Positions 1-9,579 of a stretch of 11,618 nucleotides of DNA are shown here, piece after piece. The translations under genes and the position numbers were made by a program. The stretch is from Planctomycetota bacterium (GTDB lineage Bacteria > Planctomycetota > UBA8108 > UBA1146). The first letter of the stretch is position 1; every line of letters starts with the position of its first letter. The stretch covers positions 1-11,618 of the forward strand of contig NZJA01000062.1 in NCBI GenBank assembly GCA_002691835.1. Reading direction: 5' to 3'. Below the pieces are notes generated by a model. That model was not told the DNA's origin and made no database searches. It saw nothing but the letters and a program-made list of their open reading frames with translations.

Positions 1-132
1 ATTTTCACCGGTGATGTAGGGGAACTTCCAGATATTGCCGAGGCCGACCGCTCCGCCCGCCGCTGCCAGAATGAAACCCCAACGACTGCTCCACTGGCCC
101 CTGTTTTCGGAAGAAACTTCTGTGTCACTCAT
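1..132 (-). CDS. Sodium-dependent transporter, neurotransmitter:sodium symporter (SNF) family, N-terminal part
   Basis: Only the first 44 codons are present; the gene continues past the left edge. After a short polar N-terminus (about residues 1-16) comes the signature [20 protein letters not shown] and then PY (from residue 18). This is the hallmark first membrane segment of LeuT/SLC6-type transporters, including the unwound GxAVGLGN stretch that in LeuT helps bind sodium and substrate. The family imports amino acids or related small molecules with sodium at the inner membrane; the substrate cannot be told from this piece. The start at 132 is chosen because GGAAGG lies 9 bases upstream; an in-frame ATG at 150 is possible but has no good ribosome binding site. 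The gene follows ligA on the same strand with a gap of about 46 bases and no visible terminator, so the two may be cotranscribed. Confidence 0.9.
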   Translation of the reverse strand, partial: MSDTEVSSENRGQWSSRWGFILAAAGGAVGLGNIWKFPYITGEN

Positions 133-178
133 GCTGTTGAGCCTTCCCATCTTTTCAAAGCGATTTTAAAGCCCGTGA

Positions 179-2242
<2,064 letters not shown>

Positions 2243-2263
2243 TCAACCATATCCCATAACCGG

Positions 2264-2278
2264 GGCACCTTTCGTGCC
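2264..2278. repeat. Inverted repeat between divergent ligA and cca
   Basis: GGCAC and GTGCC arms flank a 5-base spacer (CTTTC on the plus strand). The repeat lies about 45 bases upstream of ligA and about 85 bases upstream of the chosen cca start. It has no T-run, so it is not a terminator. It could be an operator or a 5'-UTR hairpin, but an arm this short can arise by chance. Confidence 0.25.
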
Positions 2279-2364
2279 ATGCCAGCTCGACTTCGGTTAT
2301 CCTTAGGGGGCGCATGTGCCCTGAAAAGATAGAACCGGTCCCTGCAGGAGGAGAACGCAACACG

Positions 2365-3741
2365 ATGCCCGGATCAACCCCAAAGGGATCTCCCGACGAA
2401 CCGATGGTGATTCCTGACCCAGTCCGCAGGGTCCATGATCGAATTACCGCTGCAGGCCACCGCAGTGTTCTTGCCGGAGGAGCGGTCCGAGATTACCTGT
2501 TGGGGCTGGAGCCCAAAGATTTTGATTTGGCGACCTCCGCTCTCCCCGATGAAATCGATGCTCTCTTTGAAAAGACGGTACTCGTGGGTGCCCAATTTGG
2601 GGTGGTCAGGGTCCTGATTGAAGATGTCGAGGTGGAAGTCGCCACCTTCCGGGCTGATATCGGGATCGCCGATGGACGCCATCCGGAATCCGTGCGCTTC
2701 ACGGATGAAAAAGAAGATGCTCTTCGCCGTGACTTCACCATCAATGGATTGTTCTGGGATCTTGATCTGGAAGAGGTCGTCGATCACGTGGGAGGAGTCG
2801 GCGACTTAGAGGCGGGGATCATCCGGGCCATCGGGAACCCGCGGGAACGGATTCTGGAAGACCGACTGCGGATGCTGCGGGGAGTTCGTTTTTCAACGGT
2901 TCTGGATCTACCGATAGAACAGGATACCTGGGAAGCGATTTGTCATGAATCATCTGATCTTGGCTCGGTCAGTCAGGAGCGGATTCGGGAAGAACTCCTG
3001 AAGATCCTTGTTAGCCCTCACAGGAAAAAGGGCTATGAGCTTCTTTCAGATTCAGGATTGATGCAGATGTTTCTGCCAGAGATTGAAAAGATGAAAGGGG
3101 TTCAACAACCCCCAGAACATCATCCTGAGGGAGATGTTTACGTTCATACCGGATTGGTCCTTGAGCACCTTGAGGATCCTTCACCAGAGTTGGCGATGGG
3201 AGCATTGCTCCACGATGTCGGCAAGCCTGACACCTATGAAGAAGCTCCGGACAGAATCCGATTTCATGGACATGACGAATTAGGCGCGAGAATGACAGAG
3301 GAGATCTGCGAGCGTCTTCGATTTTCCCGGAGGCAACAAGAACGGATCGTCTATTTGGTCAGGCGGCATTTGGTTTTCATGAATGTTCCTCATATGCGCC
3401 TCGCCAAACGATATCGACTTTTTGAGGAAGATGGTTTTGAAGAGCTTCTGGATTTGTGCCGGGCAGATTGTCTCGGAAGTCATCGAAAGATGGATCTCTA
3501 CGAAGACTGTCGAGAGATGTTTCTCGAGTGGAAAAAGATCGGTCCGCCGCGTGAGCCTTTACTGCAAGGAAGAGACCTCATCGACTTGGGGATGACTCCC
3601 GGACCTCAGATGGGTGAGATGCTGGAAGCTCTCAAAGATGCTCGTCGTGAGGGTGATATCACTGATCGTGAAGCCGCGGTCGAGTGGGTGAAAGCTCGTC
3701 TGACAGAAGAAGGACCCTCCGATATACAGGAGTCTGAGTGA
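2365..3741 (+). CDS. CCA tRNA nucleotidyltransferase / poly(A) polymerase family protein with HD domain
   Basis: This is a class II nucleotidyltransferase, most likely adding or repairing the 3' CCA end of tRNAs in the cytoplasm. In the 458-residue form, LAGGAVRDYLLG (37-47) is followed by the metal-binding DFD pair (D52, D54), the RRDFTINGL signature (121-129) and the EDRLRMLRGVRF segment (165-176) of the RNA-binding domain. A C-terminal HD phosphohydrolase domain follows (H261, H283-D284, H301), as in many bacterial CCA enzymes. Motifs alone cannot separate a full CCA enzyme from an A-adding, CC-adding or poly(A) enzyme. The start at 2365 is chosen for the GGAGGAG 11 bases upstream. An in-frame ATG at 2314, preceded by AGGGGG, would add 17 residues; ATG 2404 lacks a ribosome binding site. 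The stop codon overlaps the start of the next gene by one base, which suggests coupled translation. Confidence 0.88.
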   Translation: MPGSTPKGSPDEPMVIPDPVRRVHDRITAAGHRSVLAGGAVRDYLLGLEPKDFDLATSALPDEIDALFEKTVLVGAQFGVVRVLIEDVEVEVATFRADIGIADGRHPESVRFTDEKEDALRRDFTINGLFWDLDLEEVVDHVGGVGDLEAGIIRAIGNPRERILEDRLRMLRGVRFSTVLDLPIEQDTWEAICHESSDLGSVSQERIREELLKILVSPHRKKGYELLSDSGLMQMFLPEIEKMKGVQQPPEHHPEGDVYVHTGLVLEHLEDPSPELAMGALLHDVGKPDTYEEAPDRIRFHGHDELGARMTEEICERLRFSRRQQERIVYLVRRHLVFMNVPHMRLAKRYRLFEEDGFEELLDLCRADCLGSHRKMDLYEDCREMFLEWKKIGPPREPLLQGRDLIDLGMTPGPQMGEMLEALKDARREGDITDREAAVEWVKARLTEEGPSDIQESE

Positions 3742-4571
3742 TGTGGAAACCCGGTTACATTACTCATGGATTACTCGATCACAGTATCGATCAGGTCATC
3801 GACCTGCTTTCGGCGACGGGCTATTCGGCGCTGGGCATCACCCTCGGTCCTGCTCATCTGGATCACCGACAGGTATCTGTGACGGATCTTCAGGAACTCC
3901 GTCATAAACTCGACGCAAAAGGTCTGGCACCAAGCATCGAAACCGGTGGCAGATACCTTTTGGATTCCCAAAAGAAGCATTGGCCTTCGCTTGCCAGTGC
4001 CGAGGCCTCCGGTCGTGATCAACGCCAATCTTTCTATCTTCGGGCGATAGACATCGCAGCGGAACTGAAGGCCCCCGTGGTCAGCCTCTGGAGTGGTCGT
4101 AATGACGATTCTCGAAGAGATCCGGAAGAGGTCACGGGTGCCCTGTTGGAGTCGCTGCTGCCTGTTCTCGATCACGCAGCGGCTTGTGGGGTGATGATCG
4201 GATTTGAGCCAGAACCTGGAATGTGGATCGAGAGTCTTGCGGACTGGCGGCAGCTGCGAACGCAACTTCAGCATCCCGCGTTGGGGTTGACTCTGGATCT
4301 GGGCCATCTGGGTGTCACTGAATCTACTGATCCTGTTGAGGGATTGAAAAGTGTGATTTCAGAAGTGATCCATATCCATATCGATGATTGTAGAAATCAA
4401 AAGCACGAGCACCTTCCTCTGGGGACAGGGGAATTGGATCTTCCTGCCCTTGTGGGGGAATTGACGAATCATGGCTATGCTGGACAGCTACTGGTCGAGC
4501 TGTCCAGAGACTCGCACAGAGCTCCGGAACTTGTGGAGCAGTCGATACGTTATCTTGAGTCCCTTTGCTGA
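3741..4571 (+). CDS. Sugar phosphate isomerase/epimerase-like TIM-barrel protein (AP endonuclease family 2 fold)
   Basis: This 276-residue protein looks like a xylose-isomerase-like TIM barrel. It begins MWKPGYITHGLLDHSI and shows alternating strand and helix blocks. Candidate metal ligands sit at the expected strand ends: E156 (GFEPEPG), D186 and H189 (LDLGH), H213 (HIHIDD) and E253 (LLVELSRDSH). Family members isomerise or epimerise sugars or inositols, or cleave DNA at abasic sites. The substrate is unknown here, and the sugar-enzyme reading is favoured over a DNA repair endonuclease because the LDLGH and HIHIDD pattern is typical of that branch. The ATG overlaps the upstream TGA (TGATG) and has AGGAG 8 bases upstream; a GTG at 3738 is an alternative start. 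Tight packing behind the CCA enzyme and 38 bases before the nucleotidase suggests one transcript, but no shared pathway is evident. Confidence 0.82.
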   Translation: MWKPGYITHGLLDHSIDQVIDLLSATGYSALGITLGPAHLDHRQVSVTDLQELRHKLDAKGLAPSIETGGRYLLDSQKKHWPSLASAEASGRDQRQSFYLRAIDIAAELKAPVVSLWSGRNDDSRRDPEEVTGALLESLLPVLDHAAACGVMIGFEPEPGMWIESLADWRQLRTQLQHPALGLTLDLGHLGVTESTDPVEGLKSVISEVIHIHIDDCRNQKHEHLPLGTGELDLPALVGELTNHGYAGQLLVELSRDSHRAPELVEQSIRYLESLC

Positions 4572-4609
4572 ACTGAACACTGAATGCTGGACGGTTCCCG
4601 AAAAGGACC

Positions 4610-6121
4610 ATGTTCCCTGACTTGGAAGGTGAACCTGTGAGTTCCCAAAATCATCAAGAAGATGCTGACACCGGAGCGGGCGCACAGTGGCTCGACATGA
4701 TTTCGATGGCGATTAGGACTCCTGTTTTTGATCATCACAGGGCGGTATACACCAACCGAACGATGCGATTCGGTCAAATTGATGCTGTCGGCTTTGATTT
4801 CGACCACACTCTCGCCGTCTACAATTGTGAAGCTCTGGATGCTCTGGCCGGAAAACTGGTCGCCGATCGACTCGTCGAGCATGAAGGATTCCCAAGAGAG
4901 TGGCTTGAAGAACTTCCAGATTTGTCTTTTGCAAAGAAGGCTTTGATTTTGGACATTGACGAAGGCGTGATTCTCAAGACGGACCGTTACGGTCATGTAC
5001 TTCGTGCATATCGCGGCAAGGAAAAATTGACGGTCAGCGAGAAGCGAAAGCTATACGGGGATCGCGATATCATTCCGCATGTCACCGATGGAGATCGATT
5101 TATCCAGGTGGATCACGCATTCAGTCGGCCGGAGATTCTTCTGTGGACAGCCATGGTGGACCACACCGAAGCGGGACAAAGAAGATCTGTGTGGGAGAAG
5201 ATTCGCAAGCACACCGATACCATTCACCGCGATGGTTCGCTGAAAAGTGTCATCACTGCGAACCCTGAAGATTTTATTCAACCGGATCCCCATACCGAGG
5301 CTCTCCTGATTCATCTTCGGGAGTGCGGAAAAAAAGTATTCCTGCTGACGAATAGCGAGTGGGAATATACCGACGCCATGATGAATACAGTACTCGGCAG
5401 AGACGCCAGTCAAGGATCTGATTGGATCAACCTCTTCGACCTCGTCGTCGCTGAGGGAGGGAAGCCGGCATATTTCGATACCGACTCAGGCCGAAAATTT
5501 CGACCTGGAGTTCATGAAAAAGTACTCCTTGGCGGGAACCTGACTGAAATTGAAGAACGCATCGGCTGTGCAGGACCAGAAATTCTCTATGTAGGTGATC
5601 ACATCTACGCAGATCTGATTTCTTCGAAGCGAAATGTTTACTGGCGGACGATGCTGGTGGTTCCTGAATTAGAAGAAGAGATGGTGGTTCAGTCTGCGAT
5701 GCCGGGCTTGGTCAGGCAATTGCGCGAGGTCGATGAGCGCAGGATTGGAACTGAGCGCGAAGTCATGCACTGGAAAGCAGTCGAAGCCTGTCTCCAGAGT
5801 ATTGAATCCGTCGTGGCTGAAGAGAAGAGCGGTGTCAAAAAACTGCGGTTGGAATGTCATACTGCCAGGAAAAATGCCTCAGACACTCTCAAGGCTTTCA
5901 TCCGCCAGCGAGAAGAGTTGCGTGCAAAATTGAGCACTGCGACCAACGAGCACTGGGGCAGTCTCTTCAGAGCAGGCAATGAGTTGACGCATTTTGGAAG
6001 ACAGCTGGAAGACTATGCTTGTGCATACACCAGCAGGGCGACCAATCTGTTGTTCTATCCAGCGGGGCACTACTTCCGATCATCGATGGATTACTTGCCT
6101 CATGAGCTGGAGTCGATGTAA
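4610..6121 (+). CDS. HAD-superfamily cytosolic 5'-nucleotidase, cN-II / IMP-GMP-specific type
   Basis: This 503-residue protein probably dephosphorylates purine 5'-nucleotides such as IMP and GMP in the cytosol. All four HAD motifs are visible: motif I GFDFDHTLAVY (nucleophile D63, acid/base D65), motif II FLLTNSEWEY (T247, N248), the motif III lysine in GGKPAYF (K285), and motif IV YVGDHIYADL (D330, D335). Motif I and the region ILKTDRYGHVLRAYRG (121-136), followed by KLYG, closely follow the human NT5C2 pattern and mark the cN-II branch rather than generic HAD phosphatases. The tail (about 365-470) is highly charged and helical, perhaps coiled coil. The ATG at 4610 has AAGGA only 2 bases away; a GTG at 4637 with GGAAGGTGA upstream is about equally likely and would shorten the protein by 9 residues. 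It is last in the plus-strand run and converges with the phzF-like gene. Confidence 0.9.
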   Translation: MFPDLEGEPVSSQNHQEDADTGAGAQWLDMISMAIRTPVFDHHRAVYTNRTMRFGQIDAVGFDFDHTLAVYNCEALDALAGKLVADRLVEHEGFPREWLEELPDLSFAKKALILDIDEGVILKTDRYGHVLRAYRGKEKLTVSEKRKLYGDRDIIPHVTDGDRFIQVDHAFSRPEILLWTAMVDHTEAGQRRSVWEKIRKHTDTIHRDGSLKSVITANPEDFIQPDPHTEALLIHLRECGKKVFLLTNSEWEYTDAMMNTVLGRDASQGSDWINLFDLVVAEGGKPAYFDTDSGRKFRPGVHEKVLLGGNLTEIEERIGCAGPEILYVGDHIYADLISSKRNVYWRTMLVVPELEEEMVVQSAMPGLVRQLREVDERRIGTEREVMHWKAVEACLQSIESVVAEEKSGVKKLRLECHTARKNASDTLKAFIRQREELRAKLSTATNEHWGSLFRAGNELTHFGRQLEDYACAYTSRATNLLFYPAGHYFRSSMDYLPHELESM

Positions 6122-6159
6122 GTCGATCTTTGCACTGAGATTCTTCTGAAGTTGAGTTT

Positions 6160-6180
6160 AAGGCGATCCCGCTTTTGTCT
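6160..6180. terminator. Possible weak terminator between convergent genes
   Basis: In the 73-base gap between two convergent stop codons, AAGGCG and CGCTTT can pair (one G-T pair) around a 4-base loop, and TGTCT follows on the plus strand. The stem is short, so this is only a candidate, suited to the end of the nucleotidase transcript. No stronger hairpin is visible in the gap. Confidence 0.25.
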
Positions 6181-6194
6181 TACGGTATGGAGTT

Positions 6195-7040
6195 CTACAA
6201 GATCTCTAAATGCCCTGATATCCCGGGGTGGACTTCTCCTCCTACCCAGGTGGAACCATGCTCATTTGATATCGATATGATTCCGCTTCTATCGAGAGCT
6301 GTACCTTGGTGAATCATATATTGGTCTGGAGCGTATCCCGTTCGTGAAAACCACAGTGCAATTCCTGCAGCCAAACTTCCTGTGACAGGATCCTCGGGGA
6401 TACTCAGAGATTCGACAAAGGCACGCATTTCAAAGTCGGCACCGGGTTGGGGGGAGCCGGGACCGATGATGCCGAAGTTGATCTCTTTCAACTGACTGAA
6501 GTCAGGATCGATGGAGAGAACCCGTTCCGAGTCTTTCAAGAGGACCGCCGCCCATCCGGGTCCATTGTCGACCCAGTGGTGATCGACGATCTCTTCTCTG
6601 TCGATGGATAGCCCGCTGCAAATTGTTTGCAGGGTGGAGTCATCCACAGGCCCTTCCCTGAGCAATCCCGGGGCCGCAAAAGCGAGCCCTTGATCCAGTT
6701 TCCTGATACGAACCTTGCCGATGCCACACTCCTGAATAATCAGCGAGTCTTGTTGCGGCTTGCCGCCCCGATTCAGCCAGGTCCAAGCACTGCCCAGAGT
6801 CGGATGGCCGGCGAAGGGCAACTCTCCCTCGGGGGTGAAGATACGGACCCGGTAATCCGCCTCGGGGTCTGTGGGAGGGAGCAGGAAAGTGGTTTCCGAA
6901 AGATTGGTCCAGCGGGCAAAGCGGGCCATCTCCTCTGTGGAGAATCCCACTGCGTCATGGACCACAGCGAGGGGGTTTCCCAGATAAGGACTGCTACCGA
7001 AGACATCAACCTGATCAAACAATAACGTAGAAACGTTCAT
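6195..7040 (-). CDS. PhzF family phenazine biosynthesis-like isomerase/epimerase
   Basis: This 281-residue protein belongs to the PhzF/DapF-fold family, whose members isomerise or tautomerise small metabolites without cofactors. The N-terminus is typical (FDQVDVF, then GNPLAVV at 21-27). The acid/base glutamate is E49 in NLSETTFLL; the glycine-rich loop is GELPFAGHPTLGS (72-84); and the second-half motif EDPVTGSLAAGI runs from 216 to 227. Length fits the family (about 260-300). No other phenazine gene lies nearby, so this is one of the many PhzF-like proteins of unknown substrate rather than a phenazine enzyme. The start at 7040 is set by GGAG 8 bases upstream; a longer frame to 7088 would run into the preceding gene. 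It lies 4 bases after the CpeT-like gene and is the last gene of the minus-strand cluster. Confidence 0.92.
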   Translation of the reverse strand: MNVSTLLFDQVDVFGSSPYLGNPLAVVHDAVGFSTEEMARFARWTNLSETTFLLPPTDPEADYRVRIFTPEGELPFAGHPTLGSAWTWLNRGGKPQQDSLIIQECGIGKVRIRKLDQGLAFAAPGLLREGPVDDSTLQTICSGLSIDREEIVDHHWVDNGPGWAAVLLKDSERVLSIDPDFSQLKEINFGIIGPGSPQPGADFEMRAFVESLSIPEDPVTGSLAAGIALWFSRTGYAPDQYMIHQGTALDRSGIISISNEHGSTWVGGEVHPGISGHLEIL

Positions 7041-7044
7041 GGCG

Positions 7045-7710
7045 TTACTCCGATGGTATTCGGTCGCGGTGGACGAAACGGTAGCCACCGGCGGTAGCTC
7101 CCCAGACCTGATCGCCCGCCTTGTTCCAGCCTCGATCCCAGCTGACGAGCAATCCAGGGATCATTTGAACCTCACTGGTGGCGTAGGCTGCTCCACCGAG
7201 AGAGCTTTGACACTCATCGCCGACGGTGGAACCGATGAATCCATTTCCATCTGGTTGAAGAAAGACGGAGCAGCCATCCCTGAGGGTCAGATCCATCGGG
7301 GAAAGATCTGCAAACCTCTCTTCGGGGTTTTTCCAACCCCCGGCATACTCCAGAGGGTCTCCAGGGAGCAGGTAGACGTCACTGCGAATCTGCGATTCTT
7401 CATCACGGTAGACGTGTTGGATTCGTTGACGATAGGGACGCTGGAGTGAATCGAAAGACGCCTGTTCAACATACATCCAGTGTCCGACCTTTTCGCCACT
7501 CCAAATTGGCACCAATATCAGGCGAATCTGGAAGTAGTTTTCCGGGTCTGCGAGCGCCTGGTCCTTGCTGTCGAAGCATCCAGTCAGCATCTCTGCGGCC
7601 CTCTGGACATCTTTATCGACGCTCCCCCTCAGATTCAGGAATCCACAGCCGATGGCACTTATCAGGAGAAGGCAAAGAACCAGTGGTGGGCAGAGGCAAC
7701 GGGGAAACAA
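7045..7710 (-). CDS. CpeT/CpcT family protein, predicted lipoprotein
   Basis: This 221-residue protein starts with a lipoprotein signal: a hydrophobic run (about 9-20) and a lipobox SAIGC with the lipidation cysteine at C22. The mature part matches the CpeT/CpcT phycobiliprotein-lyase family: a QALADPENYFQIRL-like start (51-64), WMYVEQA (78-84), PYRQRI (92-97), the LRDGC segment (143-147) and WDRG...QVWG (191-204). In cyanobacteria these beta-barrel proteins attach bilins to phycobiliproteins; homologues elsewhere have no established role. A lipid-anchored form with no phycobiliprotein genes nearby suggests another ligand or function. The start is TTG at 7710, supported by AGGAG 6 bases upstream and by the signal peptide beginning right there. 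It lies 40 bases after glmS and 4 bases before the phzF-like gene. Confidence 0.85.
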   Translation of the reverse strand: MFPRCLCPPLVLCLLLISAIGCGFLNLRGSVDKDVQRAAEMLTGCFDSKDQALADPENYFQIRLILVPIWSGEKVGHWMYVEQASFDSLQRPYRQRIQHVYRDEESQIRSDVYLLPGDPLEYAGGWKNPEERFADLSPMDLTLRDGCSVFLQPDGNGFIGSTVGDECQSSLGGAAYATSEVQMIPGLLVSWDRGWNKAGDQVWGATAGGYRFVHRDRIPSE

Positions 7711-7750
7711 GGAGAACTCCTGAGCTCAATGGTCGTGAAACGTGGCCAAC

Positions 7751-9574
7751 CTAACCCACAGTGACTGATTTTGCCAGAGCACGGGGTTTGTCGACGTTTC
7801 GACCCAGAGCTTTAGCCGTGTAGTAAGCAAACAACTGGGCCTGCATCAATTGGAGCAGGGGAGTGGTCCACGGTCCTGCAGCAGGACACTCGACGATAGA
7901 ATCCGGTCGAGGTTCCGGCGTTGGAGAACCCTCAGGTTGGAAACAGATCACTTTTCCACCTCGTGTAGAGATTTCAGCAATCGCACCGATGGCGTGTTGA
8001 CGTAAATCCTTCACTTCTGTTCCTGGGAGAAAGATGACGGTGTGCATCGCATCGTCGATCAGCGAGATCGTTCCGTGTTTCAGTGCTCCGGAAGACATCC
8101 CTTCGGCGTGACAATAAGTGACTTCTTTAAATTTCAGAGCAGACTCTAGCGCGAGGCCATGTTGGATTCCTCTGCCCAGAAAGAACCAGTTCCTCATGAC
8201 ACTGTGACGACGGGCGAGATCACGAATAATCGTGTGGTCCCCTTTGGCGATACTCTCGAGCCGTTCGGGTAATGCCGACATGTCCTCGAGGACTGCTGCG
8301 AGCTTTTCTCCCTGGAGGACACCCTTCATTTCACCGAGGCGGACAGCGATTCGAAGCATGAGTGCTAATTGAGAAATGGTCGATTTCGTTGAAAGAACAC
8401 AGATCTCAGGGCCTGCTCCCTGATCGAGATACTGGTCGACCTCACGAGCCATCGAGGACGAATCTACATTCAGGATGGCTGAAAGATTCGCACCACGCGC
8501 CCGTGAAATTCGCAGGGCGCGCAGGGTGTCGTATGTTTCTCCTGATTGGCTGATGGCAAGAACATGATCAGAGTCGCGTAATGGGACCATATGAGGCATC
8601 TCATCGGATGACATGGCCGGTGTAAACTCGTCGGCCAATTCACTGATCATGTATTGGCCCATGAGTGCGACGTAATAGCTGGTACCGACTCCGGTCAAAA
8701 CAGTTCGCTCTGATTGTTGGATGACTTCGACGATTCGATCTATTTCAGACTCTTCGATGGCCCAAGCTGTTTTGACGACTTGAGAATTTTCGGTGATCTC
8801 TTTCGACATGAAATCTGGATGTCCTGAAAGCTCGACTGCTCTGGTAGCAATCGAGACTGTTTCCGGGGATCTTTGGATTTCGGATCCTGTTGTGATCGAT
8901 CTCAGGCGACAGCTCTCCCGGTCAATTCTTGCCATTTCTCCATCTTCGAGCCAGATCACTTGATCAGTGAGGCCGCCAAGAGTCAGTGGATCAGAGGAGA
9001 AACAGTGGAAATCATCTCCTACTCCGACCAGCAATGGGCTTTCATTTCTCAGTGCGTAGAGCACACCCGGTTCATGTCGAGTCATGACTCCGATGGCATA
9101 AGTCCCTTGAAGTTTTTGTGCACAGGCAAGGACTGCTTCTTCGATAGAAGTGCTGTCCTTCAAACAACGTTCCAGAAGGTGAGCGATCACTTCAGAATCT
9201 GTTTCAGAGAGAAAGGTATGACCTGAGGCGGTCAACTCTGCACGGAGGGATTCGTAATCCTGAAGAATCCCATTATGAACGATGGAAATGTCCCCGAAAG
9301 AATCGACCAGGGGGTGTGCATTGAGACGACTGACTCTGCCGTGAGTCGCCCAGCGGACATGACCCAGCCCCCAATTTCCCGATGCTTCAGCGAAGCGCTC
9401 TTCTGTCGCCACTCTTTGAACCGGGCCAGCACCCTTGCGAACTTCCAGGTGACCATCTTCCTTACCAATAGAAAGGCCACAGGAGTCGTAACCCCTGTAC
9501 TCCAACCGCTCCAATGACTCGATGAGAACAGGAGCCACATTATGATCAGCTGAGATTCCGAAAATTCCGCACAT
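7751..9574 (-). CDS. glmS: Glutamine--fructose-6-phosphate aminotransferase (isomerizing) GlmS
   Basis: GlmS makes glucosamine-6-phosphate from fructose-6-phosphate and glutamine, the entry step to UDP-GlcNAc for peptidoglycan and lipopolysaccharide. The 607-residue length is standard. The N-terminal glutaminase domain starts with the nucleophile C2 (MCGIFGI) and has VRWATHG (73-79), NAHP (85-88), HNG (100-102) and ETDSE (124-128). Two SIS sugar domains follow, with GTSYY (297-301), SQSGETYDT (342-350) and STKST (395-399). Isomerase residues match those of E. coli: K481, E484, H500 and the Schiff-base lysine K602 in the AKSVTV tail. Differences are ALKHGT instead of the usual ELKHGP, EITENS where EIxEQP is common, and a final Gly instead of Glu. 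The start is ATG at 9574 because Cys must follow Met, with AGGA upstream. The gap to queD is 5 bases. Confidence 0.97.
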   Translation of the reverse strand: MCGIFGISADHNVAPVLIESLERLEYRGYDSCGLSIGKEDGHLEVRKGAGPVQRVATEERFAEASGNWGLGHVRWATHGRVSRLNAHPLVDSFGDISIVHNGILQDYESLRAELTASGHTFLSETDSEVIAHLLERCLKDSTSIEEAVLACAQKLQGTYAIGVMTRHEPGVLYALRNESPLLVGVGDDFHCFSSDPLTLGGLTDQVIWLEDGEMARIDRESCRLRSITTGSEIQRSPETVSIATRAVELSGHPDFMSKEITENSQVVKTAWAIEESEIDRIVEVIQQSERTVLTGVGTSYYVALMGQYMISELADEFTPAMSSDEMPHMVPLRDSDHVLAISQSGETYDTLRALRISRARGANLSAILNVDSSSMAREVDQYLDQGAGPEICVLSTKSTISQLALMLRIAVRLGEMKGVLQGEKLAAVLEDMSALPERLESIAKGDHTIIRDLARRHSVMRNWFFLGRGIQHGLALESALKFKEVTYCHAEGMSSGALKHGTISLIDDAMHTVIFLPGTEVKDLRQHAIGAIAEISTRGGKVICFQPEGSPTPEPRPDSIVECPAAGPWTTPLLQLMQAQLFAYYTAKALGRNVDKPRALAKSVTVG

Positions 9575-9579
9575 TCTAT

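Noticed and set aside
3771..4307. 178-codon minus-strand open frame opposite the TIM-barrel gene
   Set aside because: It is antisense to a frame with clear metal-ligand motifs, a good ribosome site and a coupled start; its translation shows no family features.
4550..4996. 148-codon minus-strand open frame across the TIM-barrel/nucleotidase junction
   Set aside because: It is antisense to the nucleotidase N-terminus including HAD motif I, and has no recognisable domain.
6195..7040. Part of a phenazine biosynthesis cluster
   Set aside because: PhzF-like proteins are widespread outside phenazine producers, and no other phz gene is present.
7041..7088. Longer N-terminus for the PhzF-like protein
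   Set aside because: It would overlap the end of the CpeT-like gene, and the start at 7040 has GGAG at good spacing and a family-typical N-terminus.
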